From Burkholderiaceae bacterium (lineage in GTDB: Bacteria > Pseudomonadota > Gammaproteobacteria > Burkholderiales > Burkholderiaceae): a DNA stretch of 54,953 bases. The notes beneath the pieces are model-generated. The model was given only the letters and a program-made list of their open reading frames with translations. It was not told the DNA's origin and did not search any database. Positions 34,061-42,598 of this stretch are shown piece by piece (the first letter of the stretch is position 1; every line of letters starts with the position of its first letter). The stretch spans positions 1 through 54,953 of the forward strand of contig CANJBQ010000015.1 of NCBI GenBank assembly GCA_947472645.1, written 5' to 3'. A program made the translations under genes and the position numbers.

Positions 34061-36712
34061 ATGAATAATCGGCATACTCCTCAATCAGTTGATATTGATC
34101 CTATTGATATTGATCCTATTGATATTGATCCGCTCGAGACGGCTGAATGGCATGATGCTTTTGTGCATTTTTTAACTAGTGGTGATGAGAAAAGAGCGCG
34201 CTTCATTCTGGATCACTTGGTTGAGTTAGCCAATAAACATCAAATTAATTGGGTGCCTGATCTCATAACACCTTATGTGAATTCCATTCCAGTAGATCAA
34301 CAACCGCCGTTTCCTGGCGACTTGGCTATCGAAGAAAAGTTAGCGTCTTTAATGCGTTGGAATGCTTTAGCTATGGTTGCTAAAGCGAATGAAGCCTATG
34401 GTGATTTAGGTGGTCATATTGCGAGTTATGCCAGTGCTGCAGATTTATTTGAGGTAGGTTTTAATCATTTCTTTCGTGCGCGAGATCCGAGTCAGGATTC
34501 CTTGCAGCGTGGCGATTTAATTTTCTTTCAACCACATAGTGCTCCAGGGGTTTATGCAAGGGCATTTTTAGAAGGACGCTTGACGGAAAAAGATTTGGCA
34601 CATTATCGGCAAGAGATTACTGCGCCCTTAGTTGGGGCTCAAGGTTTATCGAGTTATCCACATCCTTGGCTCATGCCAGATTTTTGGCAATTCCCTACAG
34701 GTTCAATGGGGATTGGCCCCATTAGTTCAATTTACCATGCCCGTTTTATGCATTACCTCTCGGATCGACGATTGCTGGACTGCTCAGGTCGTAAAGTTTG
34801 GGGAGTCTTTGGTGATGGAGAGATGGATGAGCCTGAGAGTATGAGTGCTCTTACTCTAGCTTCTCGAGAAAAACTCGACAATCTAGTTTGGGTAGTTAAT
34901 TGTAATTTGCAACGCTTGGATGGGCCTGTGCGTGGCAATGGACAAATCATTAATGAGTTAGAAAAACTCTTTCGTGGATCTGGATGGAATGTCATTAAAT
35001 TGGTTTGGGGAAGTGATTGGGATGGCTTGTTTGCAAGAGACACCACAGAAGCTTTAGTGAAAATTTTTGCCAAGACCGTAGATGGTCAAATGCAAACCTT
35101 TGCCGCAAAAGATGGCAGATTTAATCGTGAAAACTTTTTTGGACAAAATCCTGAGTTGGCTCTTTTAGCGCAGGGGATGACGGATGAGCAAATTGATCGT
35201 TTAAAAAGAGGTGGACATGACCTTGTCAAAATCTACGCCGCTTATCATGCGGCGAACATGCATCAAGGTCAGCCCACCGTGATTCTGGCGCATACCAAAA
35301 AAGGTTATGGAATGGGTAAAGCTGGTCAAGGCAAAATGACGACGCATAGTCAAAAGAAATTAGACGACCAAGCTTTGATTGAATACCGCAATCGATTTAA
35401 TTTACCTCTAACGGATGAGCAAGCAATGAATCTAAGCTTATATCGTCCAGCGGAAGATAGTCCTGAAATTCAGTATTTAAAAGCACAGCGTCAAAAATTA
35501 GGTGGCCAACTACCCAAGCGTTATACCAATTGTCCCGTCATTCCTATTCCCCGATTAGCGAGTTATGCGGCCTTTGCGATGGAGCCTGAAGGTAAAGAAA
35601 TGTCCACGACAATGGCCTTTGTTCGCATGCTAGGTAATTTGCTTAAAGATGCTAGCTTAGGGCCGCATATTGTTCCGATTGTGGCTGATGAAGCAAGGAC
35701 CTTTGGGATGGCCAATCTTTTTAAACAGGTTGGCATTTACTCCAGTGCAGGTCAGCGCTATGAGCCTGAAGATATTGGTTCTGTTCTGAGTTATCGTGAA
35801 GCTTTAGATGGACAGATCTTAGAAGAAGGAATTAGTGAAGCTGGAGCACTCGCGAGTTGGACAGCGGCAGCGACAAGTTATAGCGTTCACGGTATCGCCA
35901 TGTTGCCGTTCTATATTTATTACTCCATGTTTGGATTTCAACGAGTAGGGGACTCCATTTGGGCTGCGGCTGATCAACGCGCACGGGGGTTTTTATTGGG
36001 GGCCACTTCAGGACGTACGACTCTTGGCGGCGAAGGTCTTCAGCACCAAGATGGGAGTAGTCATCTAATCGCGGGCACGATTCCGAACTGTAAAGCGTAT
36101 GATCCTGCTTTTGCTGGGGAGTTAGCCATCATTGTTGATCAAGGTATGCAAGAGATGTTGATGGAGCAGAAAGATGTTTTTTATTACGTTACTTTGATGA
36201 ATGAAAATTATGCACAACCAGATATTTCTGAGAAATTCAAAGAGCAGATTATTCGAGGTGCTTATATCTTTAAAAAAGCGACTTCATCAACGAAGAAAAA
36301 ACAGCAAGAAGTGACATTACTCGGTTCTGGAGCCATTATGACCGAAGTGATGAAGGCCGCTGATCTTCTAGCTCAGCAAGGGATTTTAGCGACGATTCTA
36401 AGTGTCACCAGTTGGAGCGAGTTATTTCGAGATGGGCGTATCAAGTTCAGCGCCTCAGGGTACAGCCTTGATTCATCGGTGCTACCCTTCATTACAGAGC
36501 AGCTATTAAAAACGCAAGGGCCCATTATTGCTACGACGGATTATGTCCATGCTGTACCTGAGAGTATTCGTGCTTACATACCTGAACAGCGAAAGTACAT
36601 CACTTTAGGTACTGACGGTTTTGGTCGAAGTGATACACGTGAGGCTTTGCGTCAATATTTTGGTGTAGATGCAAAGAGTATTGTTCAAGCAGCATTGAAA
36701 GCCTTTAATTAA
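34061..36712 (+). CDS. aceE: AceE-type 2-oxoacid dehydrogenase E1 (homodimeric; pyruvate or 2-oxobutyrate)
   Basis: 883 residues, the length of homodimeric pyruvate dehydrogenase E1. ThDP motif GDGEMDEPESMSALTLA (from residue 251) with VVNCNLQRLDGPVRGNG, the loop HTKKGYGMGKAGQGK, and the pyrimidine/transketolase domain VADEARTFGMANLFKQVG. It would decarboxylate a 2-oxoacid and pass the acyl group to a lipoyl E2. No E2 (aceF) or E3 (lpd) gene is in the window, so this may be an extra E1 such as the MdeB-type enzymes that favour 2-oxobutyrate; I cannot decide from sequence. Residues 11-24 contain the repeated DIDPI unit encoded by a 15-base tandem repeat. Confidence 0.9.
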   Translation: MNNRHTPQSVDIDPIDIDPIDIDPLETAEWHDAFVHFLTSGDEKRARFILDHLVELANKHQINWVPDLITPYVNSIPVDQQPPFPGDLAIEEKLASLMRWNALAMVAKANEAYGDLGGHIASYASAADLFEVGFNHFFRARDPSQDSLQRGDLIFFQPHSAPGVYARAFLEGRLTEKDLAHYRQEITAPLVGAQGLSSYPHPWLMPDFWQFPTGSMGIGPISSIYHARFMHYLSDRRLLDCSGRKVWGVFGDGEMDEPESMSALTLASREKLDNLVWVVNCNLQRLDGPVRGNGQIINELEKLFRGSGWNVIKLVWGSDWDGLFARDTTEALVKIFAKTVDGQMQTFAAKDGRFNRENFFGQNPELALLAQGMTDEQIDRLKRGGHDLVKIYAAYHAANMHQGQPTVILAHTKKGYGMGKAGQGKMTTHSQKKLDDQALIEYRNRFNLPLTDEQAMNLSLYRPAEDSPEIQYLKAQRQKLGGQLPKRYTNCPVIPIPRLASYAAFAMEPEGKEMSTTMAFVRMLGNLLKDASLGPHIVPIVADEARTFGMANLFKQVGIYSSAGQRYEPEDIGSVLSYREALDGQILEEGISEAGALASWTAAATSYSVHGIAMLPFYIYYSMFGFQRVGDSIWAAADQRARGFLLGATSGRTTLGGEGLQHQDGSSHLIAGTIPNCKAYDPAFAGELAIIVDQGMQEMLMEQKDVFYYVTLMNENYAQPDISEKFKEQIIRGAYIFKKATSSTKKKQQEVTLLGSGAIMTEVMKAADLLAQQGILATILSVTSWSELFRDGRIKFSASGYSLDSSVLPFITEQLLKTQGPIIATTDYVHAVPESIRAYIPEQRKYITLGTDGFGRSDTREALRQYFGVDAKSIVQAALKAFN
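34091..34132 (+). repeat. 15-bp in-frame tandem repeat in the AceE-type gene
   Basis: GATATTGATCCTATT occurs at 34091-34105 and 34106-34120, followed by a partial third copy (GATATTGATCC, from 34121). Each unit encodes Asp-Ile-Asp-Pro-Ile. Copy-number change by slippage would keep the frame and alter only the acidic N-terminal extension that in AceE-type enzymes contacts the E2 core. Confidence 0.85.
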
Positions 36713-36915
36713 GGCGTTACCAGATTTGAAGTGGAATTGTGAATCACCATCAAAATTTCAGTCTGAGATGAATACTGCGAGTCTGATCTCAAGATCATCT
36801 AGATTTGTCTGCCCCATTTCCAATATCCCAGATACTTTAAGAGGTGGGGCAAGCATTGGATGAATTGGCTTGAACTCTCTACTCGTGATTAGTTATATTT
36901 TCTAGTAGTAAATAA

Positions 36916-36944
36916 TTAACATTTTTATCAAAACACTGTATAAC
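36916..36944 (+). promoter_or_regulatory. Sigma-70-like promoter 6 bases upstream of the histidine kinase start
   Basis: TTAACA (36916-36921; 5 of 6 consensus) and TATAAC (36939-36944; 5 of 6) have a 17-base spacer. The ATG of the kinase starts 6 bases after the -10 box, where the transcript itself would begin, implying a leaderless mRNA. A second candidate lies further up: TTGAAC at 36870 and TATATT at 36894 with an 18-base spacer, which would give a normal leader of about 45 bases. Confidence 0.5.
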
Positions 36945-36950
36945 TATAGG

Positions 36951-39599
36951 ATGAATTTAACTGTTCGTCGCCCATCTATTTTCTTCATCATGAATAGAAC
37001 TTATCGATATTTTTTGGTTTCCTATAAAAGATACTTTAATGTTTATGCCGTTATTTTATTCACTGCTCTACTGTTAATCATTTTTTGGTCCTTTACCTTT
37101 TATAGAATTCACCAAGATAAAATCAACGCAGAAAAAAATATTTTTAGCAATGTCACTAATTACGTTATTGGTTTTAAAGAACACACCCAATCGTTATTAA
37201 ATTATGGTGATCAAATATTGCTCATTTCAAAGTACAACTATGAAAAATTAGGCGATAAAAGTTTTCCAACTTTAAAGGAATATTACAAAAGTAATGCTGA
37301 GGACATGAGTCTGTTTAATCAAATTGGAATTATTGATAAAAACGGTATTTACGTATTTTCCAATAAAGATAATTTTAACAAAGTCGATTTATCCTTTCGG
37401 GAGCATTTTAAAGTACATCAACAGAAAAATTATCCTCAATCGACTTATGTTTCTACTCCATTTACGAGTCCTGCACCTGGTAAGCCTTGTATTGCTATAA
37501 CGCAACGTTTAAATAATAAAGATGGCTCCTTTAATGGTGTGGTTACTGTTTCTTTTGAGCCTAATCTCATGTTTGATTTTTATCAAAAAATCAGTATTGG
37601 TACTAAAGGTTTAGTGACCTTAGTCGGTGAAGACCATAGAATTAGAACTATCTATGTAGATCAAAAAGACGAGTCTCTTTTGACGGATAGAACATTAGAT
37701 TTTCCGTTCCCGATGATAAGTAAACAAGTTGGAGTATTTAAGAGTAAACAGTTATACGACGACGTTAGTCGATACTATGCGTTTGAAAAAGTTGCTAATC
37801 GTCCTTTATATGTCATCGCAGGTATTTCTGAAGAAGAGGCTTTATCGGCGTATTACGATTCTAAAAAAATACTAATTTCGGTTGGTTTACTCCTTTCAAT
37901 TTTGGGTGTTATGTTTTCGATGGTGATATGTCGATTATTTATAAAATCTGAGAGAGTAAATAAAGAATTGAATCGAAGTAATAGAGCGATTGCCGACTCG
38001 AATCGACAATTAGAGATATTAAAGAATTTTGCTGAAGCGGCGAATCAAACAAAATCAAAATTCATTGCCACAATGAGCCATGAGATTCGTACCCCACTGA
38101 ATGGCGTATTGGGCATGGCTCAAGTTTTGCTGACAAAGAGTGTTTCTCAACGAGAAAAGAATCATCTGGCAAGAACGATTCTGAACTCTGGTAAAACTTT
38201 GCAAGTATTACTGAACGATATTCTTGATTTTTCCAAGATGGAAGCTGGGAAATTAGAGCTGATTAAAGCTCCCACAAATCCTTTGCTCATCATTATGGAA
38301 GTAGAAGAACTTTTTAGTGAAGTGGCGCGCACCAAGGGACTTGTCTTAAAGTATGCATATACCGGATCCAATCAAGACCTCTATTTATTAGATGGCTTAA
38401 GAGTTAAGCAAATATTGACGAATTTAACGAGTAATGCGATTAAATTTACGAGTTCGGGCTCGGTATTGATTTCTTGTCAAGAAATTCAGCGTCATCAACA
38501 GATTGCTATGTTGGAGTTTTCTATTACGGATACTGGTTGTGGATTAAACCCTGAGCAGCAATTACTTCTTTTTCAGCCTTTTTCTCAAGTGAATGTTTCA
38601 TCGAAGTCTTTATTAAGTGGCACTGGACTTGGCTTATCGATTGTGAGTAACTTTGTAAAATTAATGGATGGTGAATATGGCGTGAACTCCGAAATTGATC
38701 AGGGATCCACATTTTGGTTCAAAATTCCTGCACAGATGATTGATGGAGCAGAGCAAGTTCATAAGCAAATAGTTCAATCAAATTCAGATTCTGAAATAGG
38801 TAACTCAATAGGTGAACCATTATCCGGAAAAATTTATATTGTTGAAGATAACAAGACCAATCAAATTGTCTTAGCGAGTTTGATTTCGACGATTAGTGAT
38901 CACATTGAGTTGGAGATCTTTGATGGTGGTCAAGCATGTTTTGAAGCCTTTAAAATGGATACATCTGTCAATTTAATTTTAATGGATAGTCAGATGCCGC
39001 TTCTCTCTGGAGAGGATACGACGAAATTGATTCGAGAGTTTGAACTGAGCCATCATTTACAGAAAATACCGATTGTAGCTGTATCAGCGCTCGTCTCTGA
39101 CGACGATCGAGAGCGCTTCCTGATTGTTGGTATGGATGATTTTTTACCAAAACCGATTGACTTAATTGAGCTTCGACGGATTCTTAAGCAATGGCTAAAT
39201 AAAGCGCACTTGGAGAGTTCTGCGGAAAATATTCAAACTGAGGCTGTTTTAGCATTGCCTGTATTTAATGAAGAAGCCATGCTGTCACGGTTGGGTGGTA
39301 ATCGCCGATTAGCCAATAGTATATTTAGTTCGGCCCTGATGGAAATTCCTAAATTTTTGGATCACCTCAACGAAGCAATTCGAGAAAATCATTTAGTGGA
39401 GGCGCAAATGATTGTTCATACGCTCAAAGGGTTGACCTCACAAATTGGTGGAGATCGTTTAGCCAAAGAAGCGGCGCAACTTGAGAAAATGTTGCGCTCA
39501 GGTTTAGCGATTCAATTACATCATGTCCACTTATTGGAAGAAGGTTTCAAGGAATTGGTAGAGGCTCGGCGAATATCTATGATAGGTTCCATCGACTAG
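36951..39599 (+). CDS. Hybrid sensor histidine kinase (Cache-like sensor, HisKA, HATPase, receiver, HPt)
   Basis: 882 residues. A membrane segment at about 33-52 and another at about 304-327 enclose a periplasmic sensor of about 250 residues, probably a double Cache (YVSTPFTSPAPGKPCIAITQRL). Then HisKA with ATMSHEIRTPLNGV (H377), HATPase with NLTSNAIKFT, DTGCGL and GTGLGLSIV, a receiver domain starting IYIVEDNKTNQ with phospho-acceptor D679 (LILMDSQMPLLSG), and a C-terminal HPt domain with VHTLKGLTSQIGG (H823). A full phosphorelay on one chain, so an unlinked response regulator should be the output. Cache sensors often bind small organic acids, which fits the neighbourhood. No Shine-Dalgarno precedes the ATG. 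Confidence 0.92.
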   Translation: MNLTVRRPSIFFIMNRTYRYFLVSYKRYFNVYAVILFTALLLIIFWSFTFYRIHQDKINAEKNIFSNVTNYVIGFKEHTQSLLNYGDQILLISKYNYEKLGDKSFPTLKEYYKSNAEDMSLFNQIGIIDKNGIYVFSNKDNFNKVDLSFREHFKVHQQKNYPQSTYVSTPFTSPAPGKPCIAITQRLNNKDGSFNGVVTVSFEPNLMFDFYQKISIGTKGLVTLVGEDHRIRTIYVDQKDESLLTDRTLDFPFPMISKQVGVFKSKQLYDDVSRYYAFEKVANRPLYVIAGISEEEALSAYYDSKKILISVGLLLSILGVMFSMVICRLFIKSERVNKELNRSNRAIADSNRQLEILKNFAEAANQTKSKFIATMSHEIRTPLNGVLGMAQVLLTKSVSQREKNHLARTILNSGKTLQVLLNDILDFSKMEAGKLELIKAPTNPLLIIMEVEELFSEVARTKGLVLKYAYTGSNQDLYLLDGLRVKQILTNLTSNAIKFTSSGSVLISCQEIQRHQQIAMLEFSITDTGCGLNPEQQLLLFQPFSQVNVSSKSLLSGTGLGLSIVSNFVKLMDGEYGVNSEIDQGSTFWFKIPAQMIDGAEQVHKQIVQSNSDSEIGNSIGEPLSGKIYIVEDNKTNQIVLASLISTISDHIELEIFDGGQACFEAFKMDTSVNLILMDSQMPLLSGEDTTKLIREFELSHHLQKIPIVAVSALVSDDDRERFLIVGMDDFLPKPIDLIELRRILKQWLNKAHLESSAENIQTEAVLALPVFNEEAMLSRLGGNRRLANSIFSSALMEIPKFLDHLNEAIRENHLVEAQMIVHTLKGLTSQIGGDRLAKEAAQLEKMLRSGLAIQLHHVHLLEEGFKELVEARRISMIGSID

Positions 39600-39651
39600 G
39601 GTATTCATTGCGTTAAGATAGGAGCTTCAGGTTTATCTTTTTAGGGACAAC

Positions 39652-40617
39652 ATGACCAATTTTCAAATCATTTTTGCCTCGATGGCGATATTCTTTAGTC
39701 AAGCTGTTTGGGCTAACGATATCTATCCGAGTAAGCCTATCCGGATGATTGTGCCCGCGGCAGCTGGTGGGACAACCGACATTGCCGCGCGAACGATTGC
39801 CGATCCCTTAGCAAAAGAGCTTGGTCAAAGTGTGATTGTTGATATTCGGGCCGGTGCTGCGGCCATTATTGGCACGCAAGCCTTAGTGGCGAGTCCACCA
39901 GATGGTTACACCATCATCATGGGCAATATTGGTCCCAATGCGATTAACTATAGCCTGTATAAAAACTTGCCTTACAAAATGGAAGATTTAGAGCCGGTCA
40001 CTATGGTCTTGGCCACACCCAATGTTTTGGTGGTCAACGCCAATTTTCCAGCAAAGACAGTCTCGGAGTTAGTGTCACTGGCCAAAGCTAATCCAGGCCA
40101 ATATTCTTTCGCTTCTTCAGGGCGCGGGCAGTCCATCCACATGTCTGGTGAGATGCTGAAATTTCAGGCGGGGATTGATGTCACGCATGTCCCTTACAAA
40201 GGTGCCGGACCTGCTTTAGTTGATTTATTGGGTGGTCAAGTGACCATGATGATTGATAATTTGCCCAGTTCAATGCCGTATATCAAGTCGGGTAAATTAC
40301 GAGCTTTAGCCGTGACGAGTAATAAGCGCAGTCCAGAATTACCTGAAGTGCCCACCATGATCGAGTCTGGTTTTAAAGACTTTGAGGTGACGGCATGGTT
40401 TGGTATTTTTGCCCCAGCTAAAACACCTGCGCCAGTGATTGATAAGTTATATCTTGCTTTAAAGAAAGTGCTCAATACGCCAGAGGTCAAATCTAGGCTT
40501 GCTGAGTTAGGTGGCTATGCACCTGCAGAAACGCCAGCGAAAACAAAAGCCTTTGTGATTGCTGAAAAGAAAAAGTGGGAACAGCTCGTTTTGAACGCCA
40601 AGGTACAAGCAGAATAA
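39652..40617 (+). CDS. Bug-family (TctC-like) periplasmic substrate-binding protein
   Basis: 321 residues; signal peptide IIFASMAIFFSQAVWA with cleavage before NDIYPSKP. Motifs: IRMIVPAAAGGTTDIAARTI, DIRAGAAAIIGTQALV, PPDGYTIIMGNIGPNAINY, FASSGRGQSIHMSGEML, HVPYKGAGPALVDLLGGQVT and ELPEVPTMIESGFKDF. The usual E/DN(K/R)xGAGG loop reads DIRAGAAA. TAGGGA precedes the ATG. It lies 52 bases after the kinase gene and its stop overlaps the ATG of the DUF2237 gene (TAATG). It may provide or sense the ligand linked to the kinase (inference). Confidence 0.9.
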   Translation: MTNFQIIFASMAIFFSQAVWANDIYPSKPIRMIVPAAAGGTTDIAARTIADPLAKELGQSVIVDIRAGAAAIIGTQALVASPPDGYTIIMGNIGPNAINYSLYKNLPYKMEDLEPVTMVLATPNVLVVNANFPAKTVSELVSLAKANPGQYSFASSGRGQSIHMSGEMLKFQAGIDVTHVPYKGAGPALVDLLGGQVTMMIDNLPSSMPYIKSGKLRALAVTSNKRSPELPEVPTMIESGFKDFEVTAWFGIFAPAKTPAPVIDKLYLALKKVLNTPEVKSRLAELGGYAPAETPAKTKAFVIAEKKKWEQLVLNAKVQAE

Positions 40618-40991
40618 TGACGACTCCATACGCTATTGCTAGAAATGTTTTAGGGCAACCCTTGGTTGCTTGCTCCTTTGAACCTTTGACCGGATTTTAC
40701 CGAGATGGTTGTTGTAAAACAGGTCCGGATGATGTGGGTAGTCATTTGGTCTGCGCGATTATGACTGATGAGTTTTTAATCTTTTCGAAAGATCGTGGCA
40801 ATGATTTATCTACCCCCATGCCACAGTGGCGTTTTCCGGGATTAGTGGCAGGTGATCAGTGGTGTTTATGTGTAGATCGCTGGAAAGAAGCGTTTTATGC
40901 AGGTAGTGCTCCTAAAGTCAAGTTGGAGAGCACGCACATCAATGCGCTGGAGGTTGTGGAATTAGATATTTTGAAGATGTATGCTGTTTAG
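40617..40991 (+). CDS. DUF2237 family protein
   Basis: 124 residues from the ATG at 40617, which overlaps the preceding stop by one base; a longer in-frame ORF upstream is inside the Bug gene and is not used. Recognisable family pattern: ARNVLGQPLVACSFEPLTGFYRDGCC, TGPDDVGSHLVCAIMTDEFL, FSKDRGNDLSTPMPQWRFPGL and GDQWCLCVDRWKEAF. Several conserved Cys (CC pair, LVC, WCLC) could bind metal or form disulphides. Function unknown; no signal peptide. Coupling to a Bug gene may be incidental. Confidence 0.88.
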   Translation: MTTPYAIARNVLGQPLVACSFEPLTGFYRDGCCKTGPDDVGSHLVCAIMTDEFLIFSKDRGNDLSTPMPQWRFPGLVAGDQWCLCVDRWKEAFYAGSAPKVKLESTHINALEVVELDILKMYAV

Positions 40992-41175
40992 CAGAATTTA
41001 CAGAGAATTCCTGACAAAAATTGTTTTTAAAAGCTATTAAAGACATGAATAAGCGACAAATTATGCTCTTTATGAATCTTTTAATAGGACTAAATTCCGT
41101 AACAATATGGGTATCGATCTAAGCTTCATTGCTGATGGTTTTAGATGTTTAACCCTTAAATTGTTATCGAAAACT

Positions 41176-41550
41176 ATGACTGAATCTAGCAAACAATCTG
41201 AAATGTACTTCCAGTACATTGAGAGCCTTACTTCCTTGAAGCATTCGAACCAGTTTCAATCGTTGGATAGTATGGAACTTGATTTACTCAATGAGATTGC
41301 CATTACTTGGAAGCACGGTAAGCCGTTGCTAGTTAATGAAGCGATTTCTTTAAACGAAATTGGATCACGCGCAACTTTGCACGCCAGAATCAAGAATTTG
41401 CGTAAAAAAGGTTATGTTGATTTTCATACCGATATTGATGGAAGAAAGAAAATCATTAAACCAACGACACTTGCGATTAACTATTTTTCGAGTGTGGCGA
41501 ATTTGTTTGCTAATGCCGTAGAGAAAATTCGCGAAAGGGAGACGGCTTAA
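41176..41550 (+). CDS. MarR-like winged-helix DNA-binding protein
   Basis: 124 residues from the ATG at 41176; an in-frame ATG at 41107 would add 23 residues with no homologous look, and neither has a good Shine-Dalgarno. The central part (LLNEIAITWKHGKPLLVNEAI, then IGSRATLHARIKNLRKKGYVDF) reads as the helix-turn-helix of a MarR-type winged helix, followed by the wing TDIDGRKKIIKPT and a C-terminal dimerisation helix. It lacks a ligand or enzyme domain. Target genes unknown; similar small proteins are common in Polynucleobacter-like genomes (my recollection, not checked). Confidence 0.75.
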   Translation: MTESSKQSEMYFQYIESLTSLKHSNQFQSLDSMELDLLNEIAITWKHGKPLLVNEAISLNEIGSRATLHARIKNLRKKGYVDFHTDIDGRKKIIKPTTLAINYFSSVANLFANAVEKIRERETA

Positions 41551-41558
41551 ATCGTATC

Positions 41559-41948
41559 TCATAGAGGAAGCTCCGCTTCCTCTGCTGCTTTCTTTTTTGC
41601 CACGGCTTCTTTTTTAATCGGCCCTAAGTGCTTCAGAACTGCGTAAAATATAACACTACTCAGAAGTATTTCCGTCACGGCTAGGTACTTTTGGATGCCT
41701 GGTTCGAAGATCCGAGCAAAGCCCTCAAAAAAATACAACAAAATTATCATCGATACAGCTTGCATCTGATAATTTTTCCCTTTCATTAGCCCTGGCAGTA
41801 GCAGTGCTAAAGGAACTGCTTTCAGAACCATGAGTGAACCATTAGGACGCAGAGGGGCCAAGAACCACTCCCATGCGACGCATAACAAGCACAGCAGAAC
41901 CGCTGCCACAAAAGTCACTTTCTGATTCCAGTTCAGGGTTTGGGTCAT
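41559..41948 (-). CDS. DUF2069 family membrane protein
   Basis: 129 residues from the ATG at 41948; a GTG two codons earlier (41954) is an alternative. Four hydrophobic segments are visible: VTFVAAVLLCLLCVAWEW, VLKAVPLALLLPGL, MQAVSMIILLYFFEGFARIF and LAVTEILLSSVIFYAVLKHL, with the family signature WEWFLAPLRPNGSLMVLKAVPL. Charged C-terminal tail KKEAVAKKKAAEEAE. Inner-membrane protein of unknown function. It is directly after wrbA (stop at 41955), a common pairing in beta- and gammaproteobacteria. Confidence 0.85.
   Translation of the reverse strand: MTQTLNWNQKVTFVAAVLLCLLCVAWEWFLAPLRPNGSLMVLKAVPLALLLPGLMKGKNYQMQAVSMIILLYFFEGFARIFEPGIQKYLAVTEILLSSVIFYAVLKHLGPIKKEAVAKKKAAEEAELPL
41563..41597. 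terminator. Hairpin shared by two convergent genes
   Basis: AGAGGAAGC (41563-41571) pairs perfectly with GCTTCCTCT (41575-41583) across a TCC loop, followed a few bases later by TTTCTTTTTT (to 41597). The stem lies within the last codons of the minus-strand DUF2069 gene (encoding its Glu-Leu-Pro-Leu end) and 13 bases past the stop of the plus-strand regulator, for which it probably acts as terminator. Confidence 0.5.
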
Positions 41949-41954
41949 CTGCAC

Positions 41955-42566
41955 TTATTTTTTCAGTTGTTGGGCAATCGTTGCTAAACGAACACCTTGG
42001 GCGATGGCTAATTTTTCTTCGGACGACGAAATTGGCAGTTGGCCACGGTCTCCCGCTAAATGAGAAACGCCGTAGGGAGTACCACCGGTCGAAGTGGTGT
42101 GCAGATCGACTTCTGAATAGGGGATACCCATGAGTAGCATACCGTGGTGCATCAACGGAATCATCATTGATAACAGGGTGGATTCTTGACCGCCGTGGAG
42201 GCTTCCGGTACTCGTAAATACGCAGGCTGGTTTACCAGCAAGCGCACCAGAGATCCACTGTGCGGTACTGCCATCCCAAAAGTACTTCATGGCGCTGGCC
42301 ATATTGCCAAAGCGGGTAGGGGAACCTACCGCTAGTCCATCACAGTTGATTAAATCAGCGTATTCTGCGTAGGCAGCTCCTGCATCAGGAATACTTTTTT
42401 CTGTTGCCTCAGAAACTGCGGAAACATTTGGGACTGTGCGTAAAATAGCATGGCAATGGGGGACGGATTCAATACCCTCAGCAATCAGTTCTGCTAAACG
42501 CAGCGTTGCGCCGTTGCGAGAGTAATATAAGACCAACAAATTAGTATCTGACATAGTACGTATCAT
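41955..42566 (-). CDS. wrbA: NAD(P)H:quinone oxidoreductase WrbA
   Basis: 203 residues, flavodoxin-like. FMN phosphate loop LVLYYSRNGATLRLA, the WrbA-specific GSPTRFGNMASAMKYFWDGS, and CVFTSTGSLHGGQESTLLSMMIPLMHHGM. It catalyses two-electron reduction of quinones, limiting redox cycling. Two starts are possible: the ATG at 42566, placed 6 bases after a TATAAT on the minus strand (leaderless arrangement), or the internal ATG at 42554 (MSDTNLLVLYY), which matches the usual family length. Neither has a Shine-Dalgarno. Divergent from the yihY-type gene. Confidence 0.92.
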   Translation of the reverse strand: MIRTMSDTNLLVLYYSRNGATLRLAELIAEGIESVPHCHAILRTVPNVSAVSEATEKSIPDAGAAYAEYADLINCDGLAVGSPTRFGNMASAMKYFWDGSTAQWISGALAGKPACVFTSTGSLHGGQESTLLSMMIPLMHHGMLLMGIPYSEVDLHTTSTGGTPYGVSHLAGDRGQLPISSSEEKLAIAQGVRLATIAQQLKK

Positions 42567-42598
42567 ATTCGTATTATAGTATTCATGTGAAAGCCATT

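Noticed and set aside
34091..34132. Tandem repeat considered as a CRISPR or regulatory array
   Set aside because: The units are adjacent without spacers, in frame, and inside a conserved gene.
36820..36851. TGCCCCA / TGGGGCA inverted pair between the AceE-type gene and the kinase gene
   Set aside because: The loop is over 25 bases and no T-run follows, so it is not convincing as a terminator or operator.
42567..42598. A leaderless start for the yihY-type gene at the GTG at 42587
   Set aside because: TATAGT does stand 6 bases upstream, but there is no -35 box and the same bases serve as the wrbA -10 on the other strand; the ATG at 42599 fits the family equally well.
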